Notes: a model not told the origin generated them from the letters alone. Counted from the stretch's first letter, positions 22,591-30,836 are shown. The stretch: DNA of 32,077 bases from Propionibacterium sp. (GCA_012837465.1 DURG01000169.1:1-32077); one strand, 5' to 3'. Made by a program: numbers and translations.

Positions 22591-23556
22591 CTAATCCTCG
22601 AAGCTCGGGGGCAACTCGCGGGGCAGCGGGCGCAACAACTGGGTGCGCAGCTCGATGACCTTCTTGGCGTGCTCATCGAGTGCGATATCGCCGAGCAGCT
22701 TCGGCTCCCACGACGGGACGGGTCGCTTGCGACCCTCGGAGTCGACCCCGCAGTAGACGAAGGTGCAGTGGGTGGTTTCCCGTAGCTCCCGGGTCCGCGG
22801 GTCGCCCGAGCGCACGGAGATCGACACGTGCATGCTGGTGTTGCCCGTGTGGATCAAACGGGCGTCGACCTCGACGAGGTCGCCGATGAACATGGGGCGG
22901 TAGAAGCGCACCCCGCCGGCGTAGACGGAGGCCACCGGGCCTGCATGCCAACGTTCGGCGACGATGCGGGCGGCGGTGTCGATCCAGGCCATCACGTAGC
23001 CGCCATGGACCTTGCCACCCCAGTTGACGTCGGTGGGCGCAGCCAGGAAACGCAGGGTCTCGCGGCAGACCTCGGTCTCGTCGGAGTAGATCTGCGTGCC
23101 CATGTCGGCCTCGATCGCCCGGCGGGCGGCGTTGAGCTCGACGGCGCGGGCGTGCTGCTCCAGTTCCCAGGCGTCCTGGGGGTAGAACTTCGGCACCTCC
23201 ACGGGCTTGTCGTCCTGCATGGCCACGAACTGGAGGATGCACTGCGTGTTGAGCGTGCGCTCCCCGGAGCGGGGGTCGCCGCTCGCGACGGTGCACACGA
23301 CCTGCATCGAGGTACGGCCGGTGAACACGACGCGGGCCTGCACGACGACCAGGTCGCCGACGCGGATGGGCTTGACGAAGTGGGTGTTTCCCACGTAGCC
23401 GGTCACGGCCGAGTGCCCGGACCAGCCGACGGCCGCGGCATAGCCCGCCTTGTCGATCCACTCGAGCACCTTGCCCGCGTCCATGACACCGCGCACGTTC
23501 GCATCGAAGGGCTCCGCCAGGAAGCGTAGCGTGATCCCGCGCCTCATCTCAGCCAC
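22591..23556 (-). CDS. Acyl-CoA thioesterase with two hotdog domains
   Basis: A 321-residue cytosolic protein with two hotdog domains of the acyl-CoA thioesterase (ACOT/YciA-like) family, expected to cleave acyl-CoA to fatty acid and CoA. Domain 2 (about 160-295) has the canonical VNWGGKVHGGYVMAWIDTAA. Domain 1 (about 8-125) has the matching but altered VRGVMDAGKVLEWIDKAG, without the Gly-Gly pair. Both keep VGDLVVVQARVVFTGRTSM or GDLVEVDARLIHTGNTSM, the strand next to the active site. This fits double-hotdog enzymes in which one half-site carries more of the catalysis. The GTG start at 23556 has GAGGAG 6 nt upstream. The helicase gene ends 41 nt upstream on the same strand. The TAG stop abuts the tandem repeat. 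Confidence 0.87.
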   Translation of the reverse strand: MAEMRRGITLRFLAEPFDANVRGVMDAGKVLEWIDKAGYAAAVGWSGHSAVTGYVGNTHFVKPIRVGDLVVVQARVVFTGRTSMQVVCTVASGDPRSGERTLNTQCILQFVAMQDDKPVEVPKFYPQDAWELEQHARAVELNAARRAIEADMGTQIYSDETEVCRETLRFLAAPTDVNWGGKVHGGYVMAWIDTAARIVAERWHAGPVASVYAGGVRFYRPMFIGDLVEVDARLIHTGNTSMHVSISVRSGDPRTRELRETTHCTFVYCGVDSEGRKRPVPSWEPKLLGDIALDEHAKKVIELRTQLLRPLPRELPPSFED

Positions 23557-23597
23557 AGCAACTCCTCAGGTTTCGGGACTGACCCTATCCCCCTCGC

Positions 23598-26147
23598 TCA
23601 GCCGAGGCGAGCGAATCGTGTGGCGCGGACAACTGCGGAGCCCGCGGCGTCGCTGGCCTCCAGGTCGACCTCGGCTTCGATGTGCCAGTCGTGGTTGCCG
23701 TCGGGGTCGTGGATGACCTGCGTGACCTGCCAGGTCTTCGGCCCCTTCTCGAGTCGGAAGAGCTCCGGGCCGCGGGCGTCGCCGTCGAGGAGGATCTCGT
23801 CGTAGTCGTCCCAGTAGTCGGCCAGCGCGTCGTCCCAGGCCTCGGCGTCCATGACCACGTCCATGGGCGGCTCGACGAGGTGGGCGGCGGCCCCTTCGAG
23901 ATCACCCAGGGCCTCCCACCGGTCGTCGGCCAGCAGTTCGACGCGGCGGAACATGGCGGTGCGGATCATGGCGGTGAAGGCGCGCTCGTTGCCGGTCACG
24001 GGCCTTGGTGGCGGCGGGGGCGCGCCTTGGGCGGCCAGCTCCGCGGCAGCGGCGACCTTGTCCGGATCGGTCAGCGACTCCCACTCATCGAGCAGCGATG
24101 AATCGGTCTGTCGGACGGTCTCCCCGAGCCACTCGACGATGTCGTCGAACTGCTCGTTTCGATACTCGTCGGGAACCGTGTGGCGCAGGATGCGGTAGGC
24201 GTCGGTGAGGTACCGCAGCACGGTGCCCTCGCTCCGCTGGAGCCGGTACCCGGAGATGAGTTGGGTGAAGTTCATGGCGCGCTCCCACATGTCGCGTACG
24301 ACGGACTTCGGGGAGAGGCCCGTGGGGTCCACCCACGGGTGCGATTCGGCGTAGACGCTGAAGGCGTGTTCGAGGAGTTCAGCCAGGGGTTTGGGCCAGG
24401 TGACCTCCTCGAGGAGCTCCATGCGTTCCTCGTACTCGATGCCGTCGGCCTTCATCTGCGCGATGGCCTCGCCTCGGGCCATGTGCTGCTGGCCGAGCAA
24501 CACCTGGAAGGGATCCTCCAGCACCGCCTCCATGACGGAGATGACGTCGAGGTGGTACGTCGGGGAATCCGGGTCGAGGAGGTCGAGGGAGGCGACGGCG
24601 AACGGGGCGAGCGGCTGGTTCAGGGCGAAATCCTCGCTGACCCCCTCACCCAGGGCACACCAGCTACCCGTGGCGTCCGGCTCGTCGCGCTTGACCAGCA
24701 CGCCGGAATCGAGCAGGCCCTTGGTGAGGGCGAGCGCCCGGCGCCGCAGCGCCTTCTTGCGGTCCTTGGTCTCGTGGCTCGATTCGATGAGCCGCACCAT
24801 GGCCTGGTACCCATTGCCGGGGCGTTGGGCGAGGTTCAGGATGGTGCCGTGAGTGATCTGCATGCGGGAAACGAGGTTCTCGGGCTCGGCCACGATGATC
24901 TTGTCGTAGGCCTCCTCGTTCCAGCCGACGAACCCCTCCGGCGGCTTGCGGCGCACGACCTTGCGGCGCTTCTTCTCGTCGTCACCGGCCTTGGCCAGGG
25001 CCCGCTCGTTCTCGATGACGTGCTCGGGGGCCTGGACGACGACGAAGCCGACGGTGTCGTAGCCCGCTCGGCCGGCCCGCCCGGCGATCTGGTGGAACTC
25101 GCGCGAGCGAAGCCGGCGGACGCGGTTGCCGTCGTACTTCGACAGGCCCGTGAACAGGACGGTCCGGATGGGCACGTTGATGCCCACGCCGAGCGTGTCG
25201 GTGCCGCAGATGACCTTCAGCAGGCCGGTCTGGGCCAGTTGCTCGACGAGGCGCCGATACTTGGGCAGCATCCCCGCGTGGTGTACGCCGATGCCGCGGC
25301 GAACGAGGCCGGAGAGGATCTTCCCGAAGCCGGGGCCGAAGCGGAAGGCCCCGATCTCCTCGGCGATCTGCTCGGCGTCGTGCTTGGTGATGAAGTTCAC
25401 GCTGAGCAGGCCCTGGGCCCGTTCCAGTGCGTCGGCCTGGGTGAAGTGCACGATGTAGACGGGCGCCTTCTGCTCCTGGACGAGATCGGTGACCTTCTCC
25501 TGCATCGGGGTCAATGACCACTCGAAGATCAGGGGAACGGGGCGCTCCGCATCGTCGATGAGGCTGGTGCTGCGGCCCGTGCGTTCGGACAGGTCGGCCA
25601 TGAGCCGGTCGACGTCGCCGAGCGTGGCGCTCATCAGCAGGAATTGCGCCTGCGGGAGTTCGAGCAGCGGCACCTGCCAGGCCCAGCCACGATCAGGTTC
25701 GGAATAGAAGTGGAACTCGTCTGCGATGACCATGCCCACATCGGCTGCCGCACCCTCGCGCAGCGCGATGTTGGCCAGCACCTCCGCGGTGCAGCAGATG
25801 ATCGGCGCATCCGCGTTCACCGAAGCGTCGCCGGTCACCATCCCGACGTTGTCGGCCCCAAACACCTGGCACAGGGCGAAGAACTTCTCGCTGACGAGCG
25901 CCTTGATGGGTGCGGTGTAGAAACTCACCCGGTCGGTGTTCAGCGCCGCGAAGTGGGCTGCCAGGGCCACCATCGACTTCCCCGAACCGGTGGGCGTCGC
26001 GAGGATGAGGTTGTTTCCGGAGAACAGTTCGATGGCCGATTCGTCCTGATGGGGGTACAACGAGATCGACTCGCCCTCCGCCCAGGCGGTGAAGTGTTCG
26101 TAGAGGGAGTCCGCATCACCTGGCACGGGGTCGGTGAGCTTCGGCAT
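23598..26147 (-). CDS. Superfamily 2 DEAD/DEAH-box (Ski2-like) helicase with DUF3516 domain
   Basis: An 849-residue ATP-dependent helicase. Motif I (Walker A) is ATPTGSGKS at about 50-58, motif II DEFH at 143-146, motif III LLMSATL, motif V TDTLGVGINVPI and motif VI HQIAGRAGRAGYD. The Q-motif-like LYPHQDESAIEL precedes motif I. The C-terminal half (about 480-849) is the DUF3516 region seen in actinobacterial Ski2-like proteins, with a Pro run (PPPPPRP) before a last acidic domain. RNA unwinding or turnover is the usual assumption, but no member function is assigned here. ATG 26147 has GGTAGG about 9 nt upstream; an in-frame TTG lies three codons before. It follows the metallophosphoesterase gene by about 100 nt. 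Confidence 0.9.
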   Translation of the reverse strand: MPKLTDPVPGDADSLYEHFTAWAEGESISLYPHQDESAIELFSGNNLILATPTGSGKSMVALAAHFAALNTDRVSFYTAPIKALVSEKFFALCQVFGADNVGMVTGDASVNADAPIICCTAEVLANIALREGAAADVGMVIADEFHFYSEPDRGWAWQVPLLELPQAQFLLMSATLGDVDRLMADLSERTGRSTSLIDDAERPVPLIFEWSLTPMQEKVTDLVQEQKAPVYIVHFTQADALERAQGLLSVNFITKHDAEQIAEEIGAFRFGPGFGKILSGLVRRGIGVHHAGMLPKYRRLVEQLAQTGLLKVICGTDTLGVGINVPIRTVLFTGLSKYDGNRVRRLRSREFHQIAGRAGRAGYDTVGFVVVQAPEHVIENERALAKAGDDEKKRRKVVRRKPPEGFVGWNEEAYDKIIVAEPENLVSRMQITHGTILNLAQRPGNGYQAMVRLIESSHETKDRKKALRRRALALTKGLLDSGVLVKRDEPDATGSWCALGEGVSEDFALNQPLAPFAVASLDLLDPDSPTYHLDVISVMEAVLEDPFQVLLGQQHMARGEAIAQMKADGIEYEERMELLEEVTWPKPLAELLEHAFSVYAESHPWVDPTGLSPKSVVRDMWERAMNFTQLISGYRLQRSEGTVLRYLTDAYRILRHTVPDEYRNEQFDDIVEWLGETVRQTDSSLLDEWESLTDPDKVAAAAELAAQGAPPPPPRPVTGNERAFTAMIRTAMFRRVELLADDRWEALGDLEGAAAHLVEPPMDVVMDAEAWDDALADYWDDYDEILLDGDARGPELFRLEKGPKTWQVTQVIHDPDGNHDWHIEAEVDLEASDAAGSAVVRATRFARLG

Positions 26148-26245
26148 GCGGTCCAACCTACCGGATGCCCCCTGAGCGAGGCGCGTCCGGGCACGGAGGA
26201 CCGTGACACGTCGAAGAGGATCCCCGCGGCCGGCTCTGGGCCCAT

Positions 26246-27085
26246 TCAGGCCGAAGTGAAGCGGTGCAGGACGACCTGCGACTGGTTCAGGAACCGGTAC
26301 TTCGGGCCCGTCACTCCCACGCCGGAGTCAATGAACAAGGTTGCCTCTCCCATCTCGTAGGGGCCCTTGGAGTACTCCGGGAAGAAGTTGCGGCCCGGGG
26401 CGTAGATCGCCCCGACGAACGGGAGGCGGATCTGGCCGCCATGCGTGTGGCCGCACATCGCGTAGTCGATCCCGTTGGCCTCCAGTTTCCCCACCACGTC
26501 CGGTGAGTGGGTCAGGAGCAGCCGGAAGGCATCCTCAGGGGCACCATCGAGGGCGGCGGCAAGGTCTCCGTGGCCGCTGAAGTGGTCGTCGGTGGCCGCG
26601 ACGATGGCCCTCCCCCAGGGCCCCAGGTAGGCGAAGTGCTCATCCACCATCAGGGTCACGCCGTACTGCTCGTAGAGCGCATGGAGGTCGGTCTGCTGGG
26701 CGGACCAGTGCTCGTGGTTGCCATCGACGGCGACCACCGGCGCGCCCGCCTCCCGAAGCCCCGCGATCAGTCTCTCGACGGAGGAGAGGTCCTCGTTGTG
26801 GGTGTTGATCAGGTCTCCCGTCAACGCAATGAGGTCCGCTCGGGCCGCGACGGCGATCTCCACCACCTGGTCGACCTGCTCCGGCCGCGGCAGGCTGTGG
26901 AAGTCAGATACCTGGAGCACCCGGAACTCATCGGTGAGCTCGGGCGTGACATGGACCGTCTCCACGAGCTTCGTGTGGCCCACCTCCCACGTGCCCCGGA
27001 CGTGAAAGGCGGCCCCTCCTGCCACCAGCAGCAGCACCAGGACCGTTGCCAGCAGCGCAAGGGGCCGCCTCCGGGGTTCAGACAC
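26246..27085 (-). CDS. Membrane-anchored metallophosphoesterase (YkuE-like)
   Basis: A 279-residue calcineurin-like phosphoesterase. Basic residues (RRRP) and one hydrophobic helix (about 8-27, LALLATVLVLLLVAGGAAFH) at the N-terminus indicate a signal anchor with the catalytic domain outside. Metal-site motifs are complete: VLQVSDFH, ALTGDLINTHN, AVDGNHEHW, LLLTHSPDVV and CGHTHGGQIRLP. The order and the GGQ after GHTH fit YkuE/LpxH-like metallophosphoesterases of unknown or lipid-phosphoester substrate. The GTG at 27085 (or the TTG before it at 27088) starts 7-10 nt after the leuA stop with no good ribosome-binding site, so it is probably coupled to leuA translation. The start codon choice is uncertain. 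Confidence 0.88.
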   Translation of the reverse strand: MSEPRRRPLALLATVLVLLLVAGGAAFHVRGTWEVGHTKLVETVHVTPELTDEFRVLQVSDFHSLPRPEQVDQVVEIAVAARADLIALTGDLINTHNEDLSSVERLIAGLREAGAPVVAVDGNHEHWSAQQTDLHALYEQYGVTLMVDEHFAYLGPWGRAIVAATDDHFSGHGDLAAALDGAPEDAFRLLLTHSPDVVGKLEANGIDYAMCGHTHGGQIRLPFVGAIYAPGRNFFPEYSKGPYEMGEATLFIDSGVGVTGPKYRFLNQSQVVLHRFTSA

Positions 27086-27094
27086 CAATCGGGG

Positions 27095-28834
27095 TCACCG
27101 CTCGGAGCGGTTCAGTGCGCTCAGGATCGCCTTCATCGAGGCCGAGGTGATCGACGGGTCGATGCCGACGCCCCACAGGACCTCCGCGTCGTCGCCCTCG
27201 CCGATCTCGCACTCGACGTAGGCCGCGGCCTGCGCGTCGCCGCCGGAATCCAGCGCGTGCTCGGCGTAGTCCAGCACCCGCACGTGCGCGCCGGCCTGGA
27301 CGAGGCCGTCGACGAAAGCGGAGACGGGGCCGTTGCCCTCGCCGTGGATGCCGACTCCCTGGCGCTCGGGCCCGTCCACTGTTGCGTTGACGGCGAACGA
27401 ACCGTTGCTCGACGTGGTGCCGGCGCTGGTCAGGCGCCACGGGCCCTCCGACAGATACTCGTCGTTGAAGATGTCGTAGATCTCCTGCGGGGTGATCTCG
27501 GAACCGGTGGTCTCCGTGTGCTGCTGCACGGCGCGGCTGAACTCGATCTGCAGGCGGCGTGGCAGGTCCATCTTGAACTCGGACTTCAGCAGGTAGGCCA
27601 TGCCGCCCTTGCCCGACTGCGAGTTGACGCGGATGACGGCCTCATAGGTGCGGCCGACGTCGTGCGGGTCGATGGGCAGGTACGGCGCCTCCCATGGCAT
27701 CTCGGTGACGGCCTTGCCGGCCTCCTCGGCGACGTACTCCAGGTGCTCCAGGCCCTTCTTGATGGCGTCCTGGTGCGAGCCGGAGAAGGCAGTGTAGACC
27801 AGGTCACCCGAGTACGGGTGGCGCGGGTGCACGGGCAGGCCGGTGCAGTATTCGACGGTGCGGCGCACGTGGTCGATGTCGTGGAAGTCGAGCTGCGGGT
27901 CCACGCCCTGCGTGTACAGGTTCAGGGCCAGCGTCACCAGGTCGACGTTGCCGGTGCGCTCGCCGTGGCCGAAGAGGCAGCCCTCGACGCGGTCTGCGCC
28001 GGCCATCTGGCCCAGCTCGGCCGCCGCGACTGCAGTGCCGCGGTCGTTGTGCGGGTGCAGCGACACGGCGACGTTCTCGCGGTGCTTCACGTTGCGGATG
28101 AAGTACTCGATCTGGTCCGCGTAGGTGTTGGGCGTGGAGCGCTCGACCGTGGCAGGCAGGTTGAAGATGATCTCGCGGTCCGTGGCGGGCTGCCACACGT
28201 CGGAGACGGCGTTGCAGACCTCGACGGCGAAATCGGTGGGCGTCTGGGTGAAGATCTCCGGGGAGTACTGGTAGCCGAACTCGACGTCGCGCAGGTACTT
28301 GTCGGCGTACTTCATCACCATCTCGGTGCCGCGCACGGCCATGTCCACGCACTCCTTCTCGGAGATGCGGAACACGACGTCGCGGAACAGTTGCGCCGTC
28401 GCGTTGTACATGTGGATGGTCGCACGCTTGGCGCCGACCAGCGACTCCGCCGTGCGGCTGATGAGGTCCTCGCGGGCCTGCGTCAGCACCGAGATCGTCA
28501 CGTCGTCGGGGACCCGGTCCTCTTCGATCAGCTGGCGGACGAACTCGAAGTCCGTCTGCGAGGCCGACGGGAAGCCGATCTCGATCTCCTTGTAGCCGAT
28601 CTCGACCAGCAGTTCGAACATGCGCATCTTGCGCGAGGGGGTCATGGGGTCGATGAGGGCCTGGTTGCCGTCTCGCAGGTCGGTCGACAACCAGCGCGGT
28701 GCGTGCTCGATGCGCCTGCTGGGCCAGGTGCGGTCCGGTACGTCGACCGGTACGAAGGGGGTGTAGCGGTGCACCGGCATCCCGGTGGGCTGCTGGACCG
28801 GCTTGGGCTGCGGGCGGTGGTTGATCTCAGTCAT
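27095..28834 (-). CDS. leuA: 2-isopropylmalate synthase
   Basis: A 579-residue enzyme catalysing the first committed step of leucine synthesis, condensing acetyl-CoA with 2-oxoisovalerate. The TIM-barrel has the metal ligand Asp55 in STDLRDGNQ, then EIEIGFPSASQTDFEFVR and SLHPHNDRGTAVA with His260 and His262. The C-terminal domain (about 440-579) is the allosteric LeuA dimer domain that binds leucine. The N-terminal 40 residues (RYTPFVPVDVPDRTWPSR) are typical of the long actinobacterial LeuA. ATG 28834 is preferred to TTG 28840 because AGGAG lies 9 nt upstream of it. Expression is probably controlled by the leader at 28881-28954. The metallophosphoesterase gene follows within about 10 nt. 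Confidence 0.97.
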   Translation of the reverse strand: MTEINHRPQPKPVQQPTGMPVHRYTPFVPVDVPDRTWPSRRIEHAPRWLSTDLRDGNQALIDPMTPSRKMRMFELLVEIGYKEIEIGFPSASQTDFEFVRQLIEEDRVPDDVTISVLTQAREDLISRTAESLVGAKRATIHMYNATAQLFRDVVFRISEKECVDMAVRGTEMVMKYADKYLRDVEFGYQYSPEIFTQTPTDFAVEVCNAVSDVWQPATDREIIFNLPATVERSTPNTYADQIEYFIRNVKHRENVAVSLHPHNDRGTAVAAAELGQMAGADRVEGCLFGHGERTGNVDLVTLALNLYTQGVDPQLDFHDIDHVRRTVEYCTGLPVHPRHPYSGDLVYTAFSGSHQDAIKKGLEHLEYVAEEAGKAVTEMPWEAPYLPIDPHDVGRTYEAVIRVNSQSGKGGMAYLLKSEFKMDLPRRLQIEFSRAVQQHTETTGSEITPQEIYDIFNDEYLSEGPWRLTSAGTTSSNGSFAVNATVDGPERQGVGIHGEGNGPVSAFVDGLVQAGAHVRVLDYAEHALDSGGDAQAAAYVECEIGEGDDAEVLWGVGIDPSITSASMKAILSALNRSER

Positions 28835-28841
28835 CGTCAAA

Positions 28842-28848
28842 ATCTCCT
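28842..28848 (-). promoter_or_regulatory. leuA ribosome-binding site, complementary to leader hairpin loop
   Basis: AGGAGAT (28848 to 28842 on the minus strand) is the leuA Shine-Dalgarno sequence. It is exactly complementary to ATCTCCT in the leader (28895 to 28889), which straddles the loop and 3' arm of the leader hairpin. A 7-bp pairing would hide the site. Confidence 0.55.
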
Positions 28849-28880
28849 GGGCTGGGGGTGTGTGCCAGACACGACAAGCA

Positions 28881-28925
28881 CCGCAGCGAGGAGATCCGGC
28901 TCAGAAGTTCTGGGCCTCGCTGCGG
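28881..28925 (-). promoter_or_regulatory. leuA leader hairpin (perfect 11-bp stem)
   Basis: In the transcript CCGCAGCGAGG (28925 to 28915) pairs perfectly with CCUCGCUGCGG (28891 to 28881), with a 23-nt loop that contains the leader-peptide stop codon. No U-tract follows, so it does not look like a transcription terminator; control of translation is more likely. The 5' arm begins 5 nt after the third Leu codon, within reach of a ribosome stalled there. Confidence 0.75.
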
Positions 28926-28954
28926 CAGCCAAGGAGCAGGTTGTGCCATGCCAC
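28901..28954 (-). CDS. leuA leader peptide (Leu-Leu-Leu)
   Basis: An 18-codon frame (GTG start, TGA stop) encodes MAWHNLLLGCRSEAQNF with three consecutive Leu codons CTG-CTC-CTT at codons 6-8. It precedes leuA by 66 nt and overlaps the 5' arm of the leader hairpin. The GTG is exactly 7 nt from the -10, so the message is probably leaderless with initiation on the 5' end; there is no Shine-Dalgarno sequence. A run of Leu codons ahead of a hairpin and a leucine-synthesis gene is the classic form of leader-peptide control, and leader-peptide regulation of leuA is known or predicted in other actinobacteria. This frame is too short for ordinary gene finding. Confidence 0.8.
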   Translation of the reverse strand: MAWHNLLLGCRSEAQNF

Positions 28955-28961
28955 GAGCGAA

Positions 28962-28989
28962 ACAATAGCACCGGGGGCGGCAGCGTCAA
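28962..28989 (-). promoter_or_regulatory. leuA promoter
   Basis: On the minus strand the -35 TTGACG (28989 to 28984) is followed by a 16-bp spacer and the -10 TATTGT (28967 to 28962). The start point 7-8 nt further on coincides with the leader-peptide GTG at 28954. The -35 lies in the loop of the terminator-like hairpin at 28971-29007. Confidence 0.7.
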
Positions 28990-29007
28990 CGACACGTCCG
29001 CCCCCGG
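28971..29007 (-). terminator. Terminator-like hairpin after the sugar ABC operon
   Basis: CCGGGGGCGG (28971-28980) and CCGCCCCCGG (28998-29007) form a perfect 10-bp GC stem with a 17-nt loop, starting 11 nt after the stop of the second permease gene. A short mixed U-rich stretch (GCUAUUGUUU) follows on the minus strand. It probably ends the ABC-transporter transcript and overlaps the leuA promoter. Confidence 0.7.
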
Positions 29008-29018
29008 ATGTCGAATCC

Positions 29019-29885
29019 CTACTTGACCGAGCCTGCGGTCAGGCCGCCGATGAGACGCTTCTCGATGATGCCGAACAGGATGGCCACCGGCACGATCGCG
29101 ACGAGGGCAACCGTGAACAGGTACTGCCAGTCCTGGACGTACAGGCCGAGGAACCGCGGCATGGACACCGTCAGCGGCTGGAGGCTGTTGTCCCTGACCA
29201 GGATGAGGGCCGCGGCGAACTCGTTCCACGAGTTGACGAACACGAACACGATGGCGGTCACGATGCCGGGCCACACGAGCGGTAGCGAGATGCGGAACAT
29301 CGTCTGCAGGCGCCCGAGGCCGTCGATGAGGGCTGCCTCGTCCACCTCCTTGGGCACCGAGGCGAAGAACGCCTGCATGATCCAGATCGCAAAGGAGAGG
29401 TTGAACGCGGCGTTGATCAGGATCAACGCGCCCCAGACCGCGTAGCCCTGCCAGCCCTTGAACTCCTGGAACAGGCCGACGGCCAGCACTGTGGGCTGGA
29501 GCATCTGCGTGCAGAGCACCAGCAGCAGGAAGACGAGGCGGCCGGGGAACCGGAAGCGGGCGATGTAGTAGGCGGCCGGGGTCGCCACGATGAGCACGAG
29601 GATCGTCGCGCCGAAGGCGATGACGGAGGTGGCGAGCAGCGACGACGCCGGGTTGACCTCGGAAGTCCACACGTCGAGGTAGTTCTGCCAACGGGGTTCT
29701 GCCGGGAAGTAGTCCGGCGGGATCTTGGTGACCTCGAGGCGCGTCTTCAGCGACGTGATGAACATCAGCAGGTATGGGAAGCCGAAGAACAACATGACGA
29801 CCAACGCGCCGATGATGGTGAGGATCAGGTTCGGCTTCTTGTCGATGCCGCCGCGGAGCTTGTGTTCAGACTTGACCTTCGCCAT
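29019..29885 (-). CDS. CUT1 sugar ABC transporter permease (MalG-type)
   Basis: A 288-residue inner membrane permease with six predicted helices (about 20-42, 84-108, 116-136, 150-170, 200-220, 252-272). The cytosolic EAA loop EAALIDGLGRLQTMFRISLP followed by LVWPG is the ATPase-docking site of binding-protein-dependent permeases. The start RGGIDKKPNL and the end KRLIGGLTAGSVK are typical of MalG-like second permeases of the carbohydrate-uptake CUT1 family. It follows the other permease after 3 nt and lies last in the operon before a terminator. No ATPase gene is seen here; as in many actinobacteria a shared MsiK-type ATPase encoded elsewhere may serve it. Substrate unknown. Confidence 0.93.
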   Translation of the reverse strand: MAKVKSEHKLRGGIDKKPNLILTIIGALVVMLFFGFPYLLMFITSLKTRLEVTKIPPDYFPAEPRWQNYLDVWTSEVNPASSLLATSVIAFGATILVLIVATPAAYYIARFRFPGRLVFLLLVLCTQMLQPTVLAVGLFQEFKGWQGYAVWGALILINAAFNLSFAIWIMQAFFASVPKEVDEAALIDGLGRLQTMFRISLPLVWPGIVTAIVFVFVNSWNEFAAALILVRDNSLQPLTVSMPRFLGLYVQDWQYLFTVALVAIVPVAILFGIIEKRLIGGLTAGSVK

Positions 29886-29888
29886 GGC

Positions 29889-30836
29889 TCAGGCCACCTC
29901 CTTCGTGGGCTTCACGATGATCAGGTAGATCGCGATGATGACGAGGCAGAACATGAAGTTCAGTACCGACAGCGCCGAGGAGACGCCGGGGCCGAGGTTC
30001 GACTGGTACTCGAACATCAGCGTGGTGGTGATGTGCCCGGAGTGGTATCCGGGGGTGTCCTGCAGGATCCTCAGGATGGGCAGCGAGTTGAACACGTTGA
30101 TGATGTTGATCAGCGCCGCGGTCGCCACCGCGGGGCGCAGCAGGGGCAGCACGATGTGCCAGTAGCGCTGCGGGGAGTTGGCGCCATCGACGTGCGCGGC
30201 CTCGAGCACGTCGCCCGGGACGGCCTGCAGGCCGGCGAGAATGGTGTAGGTGGTGAAGGGCAGCGACACATAGATGGCCACGAACACGGCCACCCAGAAC
30301 GCGGAGGTCGGGTCCTTGGTCCACGCCTTGGCGGATTCGAGGATGCCCGTGTCGACCATCAGACGGTTGAACAAGCCGACGTTCTGCTCCAGGCCGTAGC
30401 GGAACACGGTGGCCGTCATGACCACGGAACAGGCCCACGGCAGGATGATGAACAGGCGGATGAACTTGCGGCCGCGGAACGGCTTGTTGAGGAACTGCGC
30501 CAGCGCGAGGCTGAGGATCACGGTGACGATCACGACGATGACGACCCAGACAACAGTGTTGAGCAGGATGCGCGAGATCGGCACGCCCGGGAAGGTCAGT
30601 GCCCCCGCTGGACCGAAGTAGTTGTCGAGACCGACGTTCTCCGTACCGCCGATGCCGAAGCGGTTGTACTTGAAGAACGAGGTGTAGATCATCAGGCCGG
30701 CCGGGTAGAGCACGACCCCGACGATCAGGATCAGCGTCGGCAACAGCCAAGGCAGTGCTCGGAGGGTCTCCCAGCCACCGGAGATCTTCCTCTTCTTGGT
30801 TTGGTTCACCATCTGTGGTGTGGCGGTCAACGACAC
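29889..30836 (-). CDS. CUT1 sugar ABC transporter permease (MalF-type)
   Basis: A 315-residue inner membrane permease. After a polar N-terminus (MVNQTKKRKISGGW) come six helices (about 30-50, 96-118, 130-150, 182-205, 232-255, 285-305). The EAA loop is LEAAHVDGANSPQRYWHIVLP with LLRPA, matching MalF-like first permeases. The GTG at 30836 is chosen because AAGGGA lies about 9 nt upstream; the frame remains open to 30908 but crosses the large hairpin at 30877-30918. An ATG at about 30812 is a second option. It pairs with the MalG-type permease as the heterodimeric channel. A strong hairpin separates it from the binding-protein gene, which probably lowers its expression relative to that gene. 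Confidence 0.92.
   Translation of the reverse strand: MSLTATPQMVNQTKKRKISGGWETLRALPWLLPTLILIVGVVLYPAGLMIYTSFFKYNRFGIGGTENVGLDNYFGPAGALTFPGVPISRILLNTVVWVVIVVIVTVILSLALAQFLNKPFRGRKFIRLFIILPWACSVVMTATVFRYGLEQNVGLFNRLMVDTGILESAKAWTKDPTSAFWVAVFVAIYVSLPFTTYTILAGLQAVPGDVLEAAHVDGANSPQRYWHIVLPLLRPAVATAALINIINVFNSLPILRILQDTPGYHSGHITTTLMFEYQSNLGPGVSSALSVLNFMFCLVIIAIYLIIVKPTKEVA

Noticed and set aside
22471..22785. Open frame reading PSALVRNERAWLSRV repeats
   Set aside because: It follows only from the 45-bp repeat length being a multiple of three and continues antisense into the thioesterase gene; no start site or family support.
28881..28925. leuA leader hairpin as a rho-independent terminator
   Set aside because: The 3' arm is followed by UGCUUGUCGUG without a U-tract, so classical transcription attenuation is not supported.
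28889..28950. Alternative leuA leader frame starting ATG at 28950 (MAQPAPW...)
   Set aside because: It has no Leu-codon run near the hairpin's 5' arm and no stop before it runs towards leuA; the GTG frame fits promoter spacing and the LLL codons.
26507..29026. 839-codon plus-strand open frame antisense to leuA and the metallophosphoesterase
   Set aside because: No recognisable domain, and it covers clearly coding leuA on the other strand.
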